Source: Flavobacterium praedii (GTDB taxonomy: Bacteria; Bacteroidota; Bacteroidia; Flavobacteriales; Flavobacteriaceae). Taken from it: DNA of 64,000 nucleotides. Numbering within the stretch: position 1 is the first letter of the stretch; each line of letters starts with the position of its first letter. Under the pieces are notes generated by a model. The model worked only from the letters and a program-made list of their open reading frames with translations, was not told the origin of the DNA and did no database searches. Below are positions 24,043 through 34,124 of the stretch, one piece after another. The position numbers and the translations under genes were made by a program. The stretch lies in assembly GCF_026810365.1 (NCBI RefSeq), contig NZ_CP113948.1, positions 3,937,501-4,001,500 on the forward strand, written 5' to 3'.

Positions 24043-25124
24043 AATCATTATTTTATAAACTGAAAAATACTTACCAAGGGAAAAAGGTTTTTTTAACTGG
24101 GCACACTGGTTTTAAAGGTGCTTGGATGTTAAAAACCTTATCGCTTCTAGGAGCAGAGGTCAAAGGATATGCGTTGGCACCGCAAACTAAAGAGGATCTG
24201 TTTCATTTGATTGATGGCGAGACTATTTGTACTTCAGTCATTGCCGATTTAAGAGATAAACAACGTCTGGAAGAAGAATTAGTGTCTTTTCAGCCCGATT
24301 TTGTTTTTCATCTAGCTGCACAGCCCTTAGTACGCTTGTCTTACGATATACCTGCCGAAACTTTTGAGGTAAACGTTATTGGCACTGCCAATGTTTTGGA
24401 TGCCGTGCGTTTACTCGACAAGAAATGTGATGTGGTATTGATAACTACTGATAAAGTGTATCACAACAACGAATGGATTTACCCATATAGAGAAAACGAC
24501 CGTTTGGGTGGTTACGACCCTTATAGTGCGAGTAAAGCTTGTGCGGAGTTGGTGATTGACTCGTATAGAAATTCTTTTTTTAATATAAAAAACTACGACC
24601 AACATGAAAAAAGCATTGCCGTAGCGAGAGCGGGAAATGTAATTGGTGGTGGCGACTGGTCGCAAGACAGATTGATACCAGATATTGCCAAAGCTTTTGC
24701 TTTCGAAAATCCTGTGGTGATACGCAACCCAAACTCGGTGAGACCTTGGCAACATGTGTTGGAACCTGTTATGGGCTATTTGCTGTTGGGAGCTAATTTA
24801 GCTGTTGAACCCATAAAATTTGGCCAAGCCTACAATTTTGGACCGCATTTACCCGATGCACTTCCTGTGGAGGAAATGCTGAAATTGGCTATTGCTAGTT
24901 GGGGAAAAGGCGAATACATAGTAGAAAAAGTAGAAGGACAGCCACACGAAGCAGGATTGTTGAAACTGGACATTAGTAAAGCTATAGCTGAATTGAAATG
25001 GCAGCCCAAAATGAATGCGAGACAAGCAGTGAGTATGACGATGGACTGGTATAGTGAGTTTGTACAGAAAAGGAATCAAATCAATCAGTTTACAGAATTA
25101 CAGATAATATCATTTTTACAATAA
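24027..25124 (+). CDS. rfbG: CDP-glucose 4,6-dehydratase
   Basis: Converts CDP-glucose to CDP-4-keto-6-deoxyglucose. This 365-residue SDR enzyme shows VFLTGHTGFKGAWMLKTL (NAD site), HLAAQPLVRLSYDIP, the catalytic TTDKVYHN in place of the RfbB-type STDEVY, YDPYSASKACAEL (YxxxK) and ARAGNVIGGGDWSQDRLIPD, all typical of RfbG/AscB. Either ATG 24027 or ATG 24036 could initiate; both overlap the rfbF stop. The product feeds RfbH (26540). Confidence 0.95.
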   Translation: MENMVESLFYKLKNTYQGKKVFLTGHTGFKGAWMLKTLSLLGAEVKGYALAPQTKEDLFHLIDGETICTSVIADLRDKQRLEEELVSFQPDFVFHLAAQPLVRLSYDIPAETFEVNVIGTANVLDAVRLLDKKCDVVLITTDKVYHNNEWIYPYRENDRLGGYDPYSASKACAELVIDSYRNSFFNIKNYDQHEKSIAVARAGNVIGGGDWSQDRLIPDIAKAFAFENPVVIRNPNSVRPWQHVLEPVMGYLLLGANLAVEPIKFGQAYNFGPHLPDALPVEEMLKLAIASWGKGEYIVEKVEGQPHEAGLLKLDISKAIAELKWQPKMNARQAVSMTMDWYSEFVQKRNQINQFTELQIISFLQ

Positions 25125-25130
25125 AATAAT

Positions 25131-25667
25131 ATGAATATTAAGACTACCGAGTTTAATGATTTATATGTTTTGGAATATAATTCATTCAAGGATGACAGAG
25201 GGGAATTTGTTAAGACAATATATAAGGACACTTTTATAGACAACAAATTAGAATGGAATTTTGCCGAAAGTTTTTATTCCGTTTCACATCAAAATGTTTT
25301 TAGGGGGATGCATTTTCAATACAGTCCGAATGATCATGAAAAATTGGTTTATGTTGTTAAAGGAGCGATTTTGGATGTAGTTCTTGATTTGAGATTTCAT
25401 TCAGAAACGTATGGTAAATATTTGACAGTTGAACTTTCTGATAAAAATCGAAAAGGATTATATATAGGAAAAGGATTTGCACATGGCTTTTTGTCTTTGG
25501 AAAACGATACAATTGTAGAATATCATACAACGACAGTACAGAGTAAAGAAAGTGAAGGAGGCGTAAAGTGGAATTCGTTTGGATTTGATTTGTTTATTGA
25601 GAATCCTATAATTTCAGAACGTGATGATTCGTTTTCTCCATTTGACAAAGGATTTAAATATTTTTAG
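25131..25667 (+). CDS. RmlC-like sugar epimerase, candidate AscE (CDP-dideoxyhexulose 5-epimerase)
   Basis: A 178-residue cupin of the dTDP-4-dehydrorhamnose 3,5-epimerase family. DDRGEFVKTIYKD, the catalytic His61 in FRGMHFQ, VVLDLRF and GKGFAHGFLSLE are visible. A second, more typical RfbC lies at 44916, so this copy probably has another substrate. Its place between rfbG and rfbH, next to an RmlD-like reductase, matches the Yersinia asc cluster where AscE epimerises C5 of the CDP-3,6-dideoxy-4-hexulose on the way to ascarylose. Only one base separates it from the next gene. Confidence 0.8.
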   Translation: MNIKTTEFNDLYVLEYNSFKDDRGEFVKTIYKDTFIDNKLEWNFAESFYSVSHQNVFRGMHFQYSPNDHEKLVYVVKGAILDVVLDLRFHSETYGKYLTVELSDKNRKGLYIGKGFAHGFLSLENDTIVEYHTTTVQSKESEGGVKWNSFGFDLFIENPIISERDDSFSPFDKGFKYF

Positions 25668-25668
25668 G

Positions 25669-26550
25669 ATGAAGGTATTAGTAATTGGAGCATCAGGTTT
25701 AGTAGGGTCACATTGTTTAAAATATTTTAAAGAGAAAGATGTTGAAGTAATAGGGACATATAGAAATTTTAAAACTGAAGGAACTTATTTTTTTGATCCT
25801 TTGGAAGAGAATTGTTTTGATTTTTTAGAAGAAATAAATTTTAAACCTGAGGTGATTGTTCATTGTGGTGCATTAACTAATGTTGATTATTGTGAAGAGC
25901 ATCAGGCGGATAGTGAAAACCAAACATTGACTTCAACGAAAGTAATTGCCGACTATTGTAAAAAAAATAACACTAGGTTAGTTTATATATCAACAGATTA
26001 TGTTTTTGATGGTTTGAACGGACCTTATTCAGAGACTGAAAGGACAAATCCAATTAACGTTTACGGAAAACATAAGTTAGAAGCAGAATGGGTTGCTGAA
26101 AAAATAGAAAGTTGCATTATTGCTAGAATTACTAATGTTTATGGAGAGGAAGAACGATCAAAAAATTTTGTCGCTCATTTATTAAGTGTAATTCATTCTG
26201 GTATGGAAAAGAATTTTAATCTTCCATTCGATCAGTTTGCAACGCCGATTTATGCAGGAGACATAGCCAGGATGATTTATTTACTGGTTATGGATGATAA
26301 GAAAGGAGTTTATCATTTGGCATCAACTGATTATTACAACAGATACCAATTGGCAAAAAAAGTGAAATCTTATTTTAAGAACGCTAGTCATTTGTTATTG
26401 GAACCGATTTCTACACAGTCTTTGCAACAAAAAGCTAAACGACCTTTAAATGGAGGGTTGCTGAACATAAAATTTACGAGGGAATATCCTCAATTTGAAT
26501 ATACCAATGTAGATGCTTTTATTTTAAAAAATATAAAAAATGGAATATAA
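25669..26550 (+). CDS. RmlD-like sugar nucleotide reductase, candidate AscF
   Basis: A 293-residue SDR protein related to dTDP-4-dehydrorhamnose reductase: [17 protein letters not shown] (nucleotide binding), [47 protein letters not shown] (YxxxK). A GTG at 25621 in frame would add 16 residues inside the upstream gene; ATG 25669, one base after that gene's stop, is preferred. It is likely the final 4-keto reductase of the CDP-dideoxyhexose pathway; the genuine rhamnose RfbD is at 45696. It overlaps the rfbH start by 11 bases. Confidence 0.8.
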   Translation: MKVLVIGASGLVGSHCLKYFKEKDVEVIGTYRNFKTEGTYFFDPLEENCFDFLEEINFKPEVIVHCGALTNVDYCEEHQADSENQTLTSTKVIADYCKKNNTRLVYISTDYVFDGLNGPYSETERTNPINVYGKHKLEAEWVAEKIESCIIARITNVYGEEERSKNFVAHLLSVIHSGMEKNFNLPFDQFATPIYAGDIARMIYLLVMDDKKGVYHLASTDYYNRYQLAKKVKSYFKNASHLLLEPISTQSLQQKAKRPLNGGLLNIKFTREYPQFEYTNVDAFILKNIKNGI

Positions 26551-27844
26551 AAATATTAACGAAGAGTTAGAAAAACAATTGATGCCTGCATTGCAGAAAA
26601 ACATTAGCAAACCAATAGTTCCTGGAGTGGATTATGTTTCCGTTACTGGAAAAATAATAGATGCTGAGGATATATTAAATGGTGTTGATGCAGCAATGGA
26701 TGGTTGGTTGACTGCTGGTCGTTTTGCTAACAAATTTGAAGAAGATTTTGCGAAATACTTTGGAGCGACAAAAGCTTTGTTAGTAAATTCGGGTTCTTCT
26801 GCGAATTTGGTGGCATTTTATGCACTTACTTCTCCAAAATTAGGCGAACGTGCTATAAAACCAGGTGATGAAGTGATTACAGTGGCAGCTGGTTTTCCTA
26901 CTACGATAAACCCAATCATTCAGTTTGGAGCTATTCCCGTTTTTATTGATGTGGACATTGCTACACACAATGTGAAAGCCGATATGATTGAAGCAGCTGT
27001 GGGGCCAAAAACAAAAGCAATTATGATTGCACACTCCTTGGGGAATCCTTTCGATTTGGATGAGGTAATGCGTGTGGCAAAAAAATACAATCTTTGGGTA
27101 GTAGAAGACGATTGCGATTCGCTTGGAGCTACTTACAAAGGGCAAAAAACTGGAACTTTTGGGGATATCTCCACATTTTCGTTCTATCCGGCGCACCACA
27201 TCACTATGGGAGAAGGAGGTGCGGTTGTGATTAACAATCCTGTTTTAGCCAAATTGGCAGAAAGTTTCCGTGATTGGGGGCGTGATTGTTATTGTGAGCC
27301 AGGGAAAGATGATACCTGCGGTTGTCGCTTTGGACAACAGTTGGGTACTTTACCTTATGGTTATGACCATAAATACACCTATTCACATATTGGTTTCAAC
27401 TTGAAAGTGACCGATATGCAAGCCGCTTTCGGGGTGTCTCAAATTAAAAAGATTGATCAGTTCGTTCAAAGACGTAGAGAAAATTATGCTGCTTTGTATG
27501 AGCGTATGAAGGAATTTGAAGAAGTGTTTATTTTGCCTGAACCAACACCTGATTCTGATCCGTCTTGGTTTGGTTTTCTGTTGACCCTTAGAGAAGGAGA
27601 TGCTGCTGATAGACATATGCTGGTGCAACATTTAGAAGAAAAGAAAATTGGAACCCGTTTGTTGTTTGGGGGTAACTTGTTAAGACAACCCGCTTATGCC
27701 AATATTGAGCATCGCGTGGTCGGCGATTTGACAAATACGGATACGATCATGAACCAATCTTTTTGGTTGGGGGTTTGGCCAGGGTTGAATGAAAGTCATT
27801 ATGATTATATGGCGGATGTTATTAGGGAGTATTTGAATGAATAA
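26540..27844 (+). CDS. rfbH: CDP-4-keto-6-deoxyglucose 3-dehydrase (RfbH/AscC, E1)
   Basis: A PMP- and [2Fe-2S]-dependent enzyme that removes the C3 hydroxyl, the committed step to 3,6-dideoxyhexoses. The 434-residue aminotransferase-fold protein has [31 protein letters not shown] and [13 protein letters not shown]. The PLP lysine is replaced by histidine in [13 protein letters not shown] (His219/His220), the hallmark of this family. Cys250, Cys252, Cys260 and Cys262 in the CYC..CGC segment supply the iron-sulfur ligands. It overlaps the preceding reductase gene and ends the CDP-sugar block. Identification is very secure. Confidence 0.96.
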   Translation: MEYKNINEELEKQLMPALQKNISKPIVPGVDYVSVTGKIIDAEDILNGVDAAMDGWLTAGRFANKFEEDFAKYFGATKALLVNSGSSANLVAFYALTSPKLGERAIKPGDEVITVAAGFPTTINPIIQFGAIPVFIDVDIATHNVKADMIEAAVGPKTKAIMIAHSLGNPFDLDEVMRVAKKYNLWVVEDDCDSLGATYKGQKTGTFGDISTFSFYPAHHITMGEGGAVVINNPVLAKLAESFRDWGRDCYCEPGKDDTCGCRFGQQLGTLPYGYDHKYTYSHIGFNLKVTDMQAAFGVSQIKKIDQFVQRRRENYAALYERMKEFEEVFILPEPTPDSDPSWFGFLLTLREGDAADRHMLVQHLEEKKIGTRLLFGGNLLRQPAYANIEHRVVGDLTNTDTIMNQSFWLGVWPGLNESHYDYMADVIREYLNE

Positions 27845-27901
27845 AAAGAAAATTATATCTTCAAATATTCAAGGTTTTAATGAGTTTTATTTAATTAATT
27901 C

Positions 27902-29308
27902 ATGAGTATAGTATTATCAAAAAAAGATATTTTTTGGGGGTATTTTGCTCAGTTTTTTTCTATAGCATCAGGAGTCATTACTTTGCCTTTGATACTTAGG
28001 ATGTTAACCAAAGAAGAAATAGGTTTGAATTATTTATTGCTAACCTTTGGTTCTTTGGTTTCTCTTTTTGACTTTGGTTTTGCTTCACAATTTGGACGCA
28101 ATATTTCCTATATTTTTGGAGGGGCACAAAGTTTGCAAAAAGAGGGGATTCAAGTTGAGAGTTATTCAAGAGAAATTAATTACCGTTTATTGGCAACAAT
28201 GATTCATACAGCTCGTTATGTTTATAGACGAATTGGTTTAGTAGTTTTGGCGACTTTACTTACTTTTGGAACATGGTATATTTACGAGGTAACAAATGGA
28301 TTTAAGACAGTTCATAATGCTTTGATAATTTGGTTTATTTTTTCTTTTTCAGTTTTTTTTGAAATGTTTTATTCGTATTATACTGCTTTACTTGGCGGTA
28401 GAGGTATGATAATGGAATCAAGAAAAGCCATTGTATATTCAAGGATGGTTTATGTAATTTTGGCTTTTGTTTTTCTTTATATGGGCTTTGGATTGATTGG
28501 AGTTGTAATAGCTAATTTTATTGCTCCTTTTTTTAATAGAATTATTTCTTATCGTTTCTTTTTTACTGAAGACTTAAAGAGTAAAATTGATTGTTTTGAT
28601 ATTTCAAAAAAGGAAAAATTAGAACTTTTTAATATTGTATGGTACAATGCTCGAAAAATGGGGCTAGTGTTTATAGGAGCATATGCTATAAATAAATTTA
28701 GTCTTTTCTTAGCTGGTTTGTATTTGCCTTTATCAGAAATTGCTTCATATGGATTAATGATACAATTAGTTGGCTTGATTAGTACTGTTTCTGGAACTTT
28801 TTTTTTGATTAGTCAATCTAAATTTTCAGCAATGCGAGTAAATGAAGATAAAGAAAAGATTTTAAAAGAATTTGCTTTTAGTATGAATGTGTATTATTTG
28901 TTATTTGTATTTGGAGCTGTTTTCTTGGTTATTGTATGTCCATGGTTACTGATAATAATTGGTGCAAAAGCTAAGTTACCATCAGTTTTAGTTTTGTGCG
29001 TTTTTGCCTTAATTGTACTGTTGGAAGGGAATCATTCAAATTTTGCTGGATTTATTATTACTAAAAACAATATTCCATTTGTTAAATCTTCATTAATTGC
29101 AGGATTGGCTATTGTATTAGGAGATTATTTTTCTTTGGTTTACACTACCTATGGAATTTTAGGACTAGTAGTAGTGCAAGGTTTGTCTCAAATTGCGTAT
29201 GCAAATTGGAAATGGCCTTATGTCGTTTGCAAAGAGTTTGGAATTAGTTTTTTATCTTTTGTTGAGATTGGAATGAAAGAATCGTTAATCAGATTAAAAA
29301 TAAAATAA
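27902..29308 (+). CDS. wzx: Polysaccharide flippase, Wzx-like
   Basis: A 468-residue integral membrane protein of the MATE/PST superfamily, predicted to flip lipid-linked oligosaccharide repeat units across the inner membrane. About 12 hydrophobic helices are seen; the N-terminus (FFSIASGVITLPLILRMLTKEEIGLNYLL) has the typical Wzx start with a positively charged loop. It opens the most AT-rich part of the window, followed directly by glycosyltransferases, with an EpsG-type polymerase downstream at 37094. This supports a Wzx/Wzy-dependent glycan. Confidence 0.88.
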   Translation: MSIVLSKKDIFWGYFAQFFSIASGVITLPLILRMLTKEEIGLNYLLLTFGSLVSLFDFGFASQFGRNISYIFGGAQSLQKEGIQVESYSREINYRLLATMIHTARYVYRRIGLVVLATLLTFGTWYIYEVTNGFKTVHNALIIWFIFSFSVFFEMFYSYYTALLGGRGMIMESRKAIVYSRMVYVILAFVFLYMGFGLIGVVIANFIAPFFNRIISYRFFFTEDLKSKIDCFDISKKEKLELFNIVWYNARKMGLVFIGAYAINKFSLFLAGLYLPLSEIASYGLMIQLVGLISTVSGTFFLISQSKFSAMRVNEDKEKILKEFAFSMNVYYLLFVFGAVFLVIVCPWLLIIIGAKAKLPSVLVLCVFALIVLLEGNHSNFAGFIITKNNIPFVKSSLIAGLAIVLGDYFSLVYTTYGILGLVVVQGLSQIAYANWKWPYVVCKEFGISFLSFVEIGMKESLIRLKIK

Positions 29309-29313
29309 AAATA

Positions 29314-30363
29314 GTGATTGATAAGGACACGGATTTTTTAAAAATCACGAATAATTTTGCTAAAACAGCAAGTATATCATCGATTCAGATAATAAAATCC
29401 AACTTGGATTTTACGCCAAAAGTAACTATCGCTATCCCCACTTACAAGAGAGTAGCTCTTTTGAAAGAAGCAATTGATAGTGCAATAAATCAGTTAGGTT
29501 ATGAATTCTATGACATAATTGTAGTAGATAATGACCCAGAAAGGGGTTGCGAGACGGAAAAATTATTGCTGTCCTATAATGATAAAAGAATTGCTTATTA
29601 TAAGAATTCTGAAAATATTGGAATGGCAGGTAATTGGAATCGTTTGTTTGAATTGGCTCTGGGAGATTATGTGGTAATGTTACATGATGATGATTTAATA
29701 CTTTCTTCTTTCTTGTCTGAATGTATGTGTTTTGTTGATAATAAACGAGATATAGGTATTTTGAGGCCTGTTTCGCAATTATTTAATGATACATTAATTC
29801 AAGATCAGATTCTTCAATTTGAAAAAGATTCAAATATTATAAGGGGACGTAAATGGAGAGGTAAGTTCAAGCGTATATTTGATATTGATAATTGCTTAAG
29901 TTTTGCGTTAGGTCCACCTACAGGTTGTTTATTTAATAAAAAGGCAGTTTTTGATATAGGCGGGTATAATGCAGATTTTTTTCCATCACTTGATTATTGT
30001 TTTGCGCTATTATTTTCTTGTCACTATAAAGTTTTTGTATTAAAAAAGACGTTGACATTATATCGATGGGGAGTAAATGAATCCCTAAATATTTCAACAA
30101 GAAAGGCTTTTGTTACAGATGCTTATTACTTAAGAAAATTTATTTTTAAGAAATATGGTTTGCCAAAATATATAGCTGACAGATATTTATATTGCTTTAT
30201 AGATATTCATAAAGATTTAAATTTTGAGTTTGAGTTTGATGAGAGTGTTTTGAGTCATAAAAAGATAAATATTGAAAATATGGCTTTATTCTCAAGTATT
30301 ATTTGGGTTTATATGAAAATGGTAAAAGCAATTAAATACAAAATAGGTATAGATATTTGGTAA
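29314..30363 (+). CDS. Glycosyltransferase family 2
   Basis: A 349-residue GT-A fold transferase, presumably on the cytosolic membrane face, adding a sugar to the lipid-linked unit. PKVTIAIPTYKRVALLKEAI is the nucleotide-binding start, DIIVVDNDPE the second strand, NSENIGMAGNWNRLFELALGDYVVMLHDDDLI carries the DxD-type metal site, and FPSLDYCFALL the putative base region. It starts at GTG 29314, five bases after the wzx stop; no ATG is available before the domain. Donor and acceptor are not predictable. Confidence 0.87.
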   Translation: MIDKDTDFLKITNNFAKTASISSIQIIKSNLDFTPKVTIAIPTYKRVALLKEAIDSAINQLGYEFYDIIVVDNDPERGCETEKLLLSYNDKRIAYYKNSENIGMAGNWNRLFELALGDYVVMLHDDDLILSSFLSECMCFVDNKRDIGILRPVSQLFNDTLIQDQILQFEKDSNIIRGRKWRGKFKRIFDIDNCLSFALGPPTGCLFNKKAVFDIGGYNADFFPSLDYCFALLFSCHYKVFVLKKTLTLYRWGVNESLNISTRKAFVTDAYYLRKFIFKKYGLPKYIADRYLYCFIDIHKDLNFEFEFDESVLSHKKINIENMALFSSIIWVYMKMVKAIKYKIGIDIW

Positions 30364-30560
30364 TGATGTTAATATTGTGGATAAAAATATAGTAAAATAA
30401 TTATAAATATTATGTTAATAGTGATGTGTTGAGAAACCTTTTAGCCATAAAAAATGTCAAAAGTTGTGGAAATTAGTGCAAATATTAGAAAATCTTATGA
30501 ATGGTTATTTGTAAGTTGCTTTAGTGCTGAAAAGAAAGATTATATTTTAGAAAATAAATT
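30364..30560 (+). other. 197-bp AT-rich gap before glf
   Basis: A small frame from ATG 30454 to TAA 30588 (44 codons) overlaps the glf start but resembles nothing recognisable. No hairpin or heptameric array is seen here. Confidence 0.3.
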
Positions 30561-31670
30561 ATGGAAAAAAAAGAATACGATTATTTAATAATTGGAGCGG
30601 GTTTATTTGGTAGTGTATTTGCACATGAAATGACAAAAAAAGGCAAGAAGTGTGTTGTTATTGAAAAAAGAGATCATATAGCGGGAAATATTTATACAGA
30701 AAAAACAGAAGGAATAAATGTCCACAAATATGGTGCACATATATTTCATACTAGTAATAAAAAAGTTTGGGATTATGTGAATTCATTTGTTGAGTTTAAT
30801 AGATTTACTAACTCTCCAATTGCAAATTATAAGGGGAAAATGTATAATCTTCCTTTTAATATGAATACTTTTTATCAGCTTTGGGGAGTTAAAACACCTG
30901 AAGAAGCTCGAAAAAAGATAGATGAACAAAAAGCCGAATATGCTCATATTACTGAGCCTAAAAATCTTGAAGAACAGGCTTTGGTTCTAGGAGGTACTGA
31001 TATTTACGAAAAACTAATAAAAGGATATACAGAAAAACAATGGGGAAGACCAGCAACAGAAATACCAGCGTTTATTATTCGTAGATTACCTTTTAGATTT
31101 ACATTTGATAATAATTATTTTAATGATATTTATCAAGGTATTCCAGTTGACGGATACACAAAGCTTATTGAAAAAATGTTGATTGGTATAAATGTAATTA
31201 CAAATATTAATTATTTTGAGGATAGGCAAAAATGGCATAATCTCGCTGATAAAATTGTATTTACAGGGAAGATAGATGAGTTTTATGATTTTAAATACGG
31301 TAAGTTGGAATACAGAAGCCTTCATTTTGAAAGTGAAGTATTAAATATATCGAATTATCAAGGGAATGCTGTTGTAAATTATACAGAAAGTGAAATTCCT
31401 TATACAAGAATTATAGAACATAAACATTTTGAATTTGGAACTCAAGAAAAAACAGTTGTGACCAAAGAATATCCTCACGAATATTCTAAGGACAACGAAC
31501 CTTATTATCCAATAAATGATGATAAAAATCAAGAGCTATTTGACAAGTATCAATTGCTGTCTCAAAAAGATAATCAAGTGATTTTTGGTGGACGATTAGC
31601 AGAATATAAATACTATGATATGCATCATGTTATAGAAAAAGCGCTAGAATTAACGGAAACATTAGAGTAA
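30561..31670 (+). CDS. glf: UDP-galactopyranose mutase
   Basis: A flavoenzyme that interconverts UDP-galactopyranose and UDP-galactofuranose. At 369 residues it has normal length. The FAD-binding YDYLIIGAGLFGSVFAHEM, the characteristic KYGAHIFHTSNKKVWDYVN, FNRFTNSPIANYKGKMYNLPFNM, YTEKQWGRPATEIPA and the C-terminal VIFGGRLAEYKYYDMHHVI are all present. It predicts galactofuranose in the Wzx/Wzy-type glycan. Two bases separate its stop from the next glycosyltransferase. Confidence 0.97.
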   Translation: MEKKEYDYLIIGAGLFGSVFAHEMTKKGKKCVVIEKRDHIAGNIYTEKTEGINVHKYGAHIFHTSNKKVWDYVNSFVEFNRFTNSPIANYKGKMYNLPFNMNTFYQLWGVKTPEEARKKIDEQKAEYAHITEPKNLEEQALVLGGTDIYEKLIKGYTEKQWGRPATEIPAFIIRRLPFRFTFDNNYFNDIYQGIPVDGYTKLIEKMLIGINVITNINYFEDRQKWHNLADKIVFTGKIDEFYDFKYGKLEYRSLHFESEVLNISNYQGNAVVNYTESEIPYTRIIEHKHFEFGTQEKTVVTKEYPHEYSKDNEPYYPINDDKNQELFDKYQLLSQKDNQVIFGGRLAEYKYYDMHHVIEKALELTETLE

Positions 31671-31672
31671 AT

Positions 31673-32914
31673 ATGAAAGTAATACAAATAAGTACCGGTT
31701 TTGATATTAGTTTTAATGGAGGAATTACCAATTATGTTAGAAATATTTCGGAATCGTTAATAGATGCAGGACATGAAGTTACTGTTATTTATTCAAACGA
31801 TAATGGTATTAAAAAAGAGTATGTATTTAATACTATTTCAATTGATACAAAAATGCAAGCATTTGGTTTAACAAGTGTTGTTTCAAATGGGGATATTGCT
31901 AAATTGGAAAAGATTATTAAAAGAGAAAAGCCGGATATTATTCATGTACACATGATGATTGATCTTCCAATTAAGGTGTTAGAAATGTTTAAAAAACATG
32001 CAAAGTTAGTTATTTCTTTACATGATTATTATTATATCTGTAATAGGATTGTACTTATGAAGGCAGATGGGTCAAATTGTGTGGATTCAAATGAAAATAA
32101 AGATTGTAATTCATGTATTCAAAGAAATGAAGCTATAGGAAATAGATATTGGCGTTTTATCAATAAAAAAATTAAAAATATATTTTATAAAGATTCGTTT
32201 TCTCCTTCTTCTGGTCATCACGAAAGATTTGTTGTTGGTAATAAAATGTTTAAAGAAGCAGATTTATTAATTGCTGTTTCTAATAGAGTAAGAGAGATTT
32301 ATCAAAATAATGGATTTGTTAATGATAAGTTTGTTGTAAATCATATTGGTAATTATACAGCTGAGGAGGATTTTAGAAGTTTGTTTGGAGGAAGAAAGTT
32401 CAAAGAGACAAATGACATCATTAGGTTTGGATTTATGGGAAATTTAAATTATCATAAAGGCGCTAACATATTACTTGAGTTGATTAAAAACACGAAACAT
32501 GAATTTCACATCTATGGTCGTGTGGCTCCAAATGTTTTAGAAGAAATTAAAACAAATGAAAAGGTTATATATCATGGTGAATATAAACATACAGATTTGC
32601 CTTCTATACTAAAAGATATAGATTTTGGACTCGTATTACCTGTTTGGGAGGATAATGCACCTCAGGTAATTTTTGAATTTTTAAATGCGGGTATTCCAAT
32701 TATAGGAACCAAAAAAGGGGGACTTCCAGATTTTATTAATGATAAAAATGGTAAATTGTTTGGGGTTAATGAAAATGATATTGTTGAAATGAAAAAGTAT
32801 ATAAATTCAACTGAATTGATTGGTTTTTACAATAAAGTTATTAATAATATTGAAGGAACTAAAAAAGCAAATCAGCACTCAAGAGAATTAATTGAACTAT
32901 ATAATGATTTGTAG
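31673..32914 (+). CDS. Glycosyltransferase family 4
   Basis: A 413-residue GT-B fold transferase. The N-terminal acceptor domain begins MKVIQISTGFDISFNGGITNYVRN; ADLLIAVSNRVREIYQNNGF is the linker helix; the donor domain has RFGFMGNLNYHKGANILLEL and the ExFxxxxxG..E-like motif WEDNAPQVIFEFLNAGIPI. Donor is unknown; the preceding glf and the neighbours suggest repeat-unit assembly. The next glycosyltransferase starts on the base after its stop codon, so the genes are tightly coupled. Confidence 0.87.
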   Translation: MKVIQISTGFDISFNGGITNYVRNISESLIDAGHEVTVIYSNDNGIKKEYVFNTISIDTKMQAFGLTSVVSNGDIAKLEKIIKREKPDIIHVHMMIDLPIKVLEMFKKHAKLVISLHDYYYICNRIVLMKADGSNCVDSNENKDCNSCIQRNEAIGNRYWRFINKKIKNIFYKDSFSPSSGHHERFVVGNKMFKEADLLIAVSNRVREIYQNNGFVNDKFVVNHIGNYTAEEDFRSLFGGRKFKETNDIIRFGFMGNLNYHKGANILLELIKNTKHEFHIYGRVAPNVLEEIKTNEKVIYHGEYKHTDLPSILKDIDFGLVLPVWEDNAPQVIFEFLNAGIPIIGTKKGGLPDFINDKNGKLFGVNENDIVEMKKYINSTELIGFYNKVINNIEGTKKANQHSRELIELYNDL

Positions 32915-34069
32915 ATGACAGAGAAGAGGTTAGTCAGTATGTTTTATTTTGATAAAAATGTAGCAGGAAAAGATATGTTTCTTGTTCCTAAATATTTGAA
33001 CGATTATTTAGGAATGCAAGGAGAGATAGTTTATCCAATAAATAAAGAAAATATTGATTTTAATGATAATTATAGAGGAATGAAACTGACTCCTATTAAA
33101 TCTCTCAGTAAGTTTCATTCAACTATTTGGAGTGAGAAAGAAATGACTTGGTGGCTAATAAAAAATGCCAAGAGAATTGATGTATTATGTCTTTTTTGGC
33201 TAAATCAACGAAATGTTTTTTTTGCTAAGATTTATAAATTATTAAATTCTAAAGGGATTTGTTATATAAAAGGGGATTTAGGATATACTGATTTTTCAAA
33301 ACCTACTAATAAAGGTTTTAGGAGGTATTTTAGAAATTTATTTTTGAAAGCTGTTGATGTTTATTCTGTAGAAACGGAAGTTAATTATGAAGCCATAAAA
33401 CAAGGTTTGTTAGGTGAGCATTTAAGAAAATCAACGGTACTGATGTCAAATGGCTTTGATGCAAAACTTTTTGAAGAATTAAATATTACTAAGAGAGAGT
33501 TCAATGAAAAAGAAAATTTATTAATTACAGTTGGCAGATTAGGGACTGTACAAAAAAATAATGAAATGATGCTAGAAGCACTTGATGGAGTTGATATGCA
33601 TGATTGGAAATTTATGTTGATTGGAAGTGTAGAAGAAAAGTTTTTAAAAACTTACAATGAATTTATATTAAAAAATCCTGATAAAAAAGAAAAGGTTATA
33701 ATTACGGGAGCAATTTATGATAGGGCAATATTATTGGATTTATATAATAAATCAAAATTATTTGTATTGACGTCAACTTGGGAAGGAATGGCAAATGTTT
33801 TTCCTGAGGCTCTTGCATTTGGGAATTATATACTTACAACAAATGTTAGTGGTGCCAAAGAAATTTCGGACAATGGGAAACTAGGGAAAATTATAAAAAT
33901 TGGAGATATCGATGCTTTAAGAGTAGCTTTGTGTGATGTTTTTAAGTCAAAAGTTGATTTAGAAACAAATTATAGAGAAGCTATTAATTTCTCAGATTCA
34001 AGTTTTAATTGGAGACAACTTGTTACAAGAGTTGGGGATAGAATTATTGAAATTAATTTGAGGAGATAA
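32915..34069 (+). CDS. Glycosyltransferase family 4
   Basis: A 384-residue GT-B transferase. The C-terminal donor-binding domain is clear: LITVGRLGTVQKNNEMMLEAL and SKLFVLTSTWEGMANVFPEALAFGN with the family-4 Glu motif. The N-terminal part is divergent and carries no recognised acceptor signature. It starts immediately after the previous stop. A small hairpin (ACTCCCAAT with ATTGGGGGT, 34081-34100) lies between it and the acetyltransferase gene. Confidence 0.85.
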   Translation: MTEKRLVSMFYFDKNVAGKDMFLVPKYLNDYLGMQGEIVYPINKENIDFNDNYRGMKLTPIKSLSKFHSTIWSEKEMTWWLIKNAKRIDVLCLFWLNQRNVFFAKIYKLLNSKGICYIKGDLGYTDFSKPTNKGFRRYFRNLFLKAVDVYSVETEVNYEAIKQGLLGEHLRKSTVLMSNGFDAKLFEELNITKREFNEKENLLITVGRLGTVQKNNEMMLEALDGVDMHDWKFMLIGSVEEKFLKTYNEFILKNPDKKEKVIITGAIYDRAILLDLYNKSKLFVLTSTWEGMANVFPEALAFGNYILTTNVSGAKEISDNGKLGKIIKIGDIDALRVALCDVFKSKVDLETNYREAINFSDSSFNWRQLVTRVGDRIIEINLRR

Positions 34070-34077
34070 ATCGTAAT

Positions 34078-34105
34078 GGGACTCCCAATTTATTGGGGGT
34101 GAGTT
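34078..34105 (+). promoter_or_regulatory. Intergenic hairpin before the acetyltransferase gene
   Basis: GGGACTCCCAATT, TATTGGGGG and TGAGTTTT form a short stem (ACTCCCAA with TTGGGGGT, one wobble). The TGGGACTC start recurs in the leader at 17088. It might be an attenuator or a repeat. Confidence 0.35.
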
Positions 34106-34124
34106 TTAAATTAAATTTTAAAAA

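Noticed and set aside
30454..30588. 44-codon plus-strand frame before glf
   Set aside because: No recognisable family, overlaps the glf start, and AT-rich DNA produces such frames by chance.
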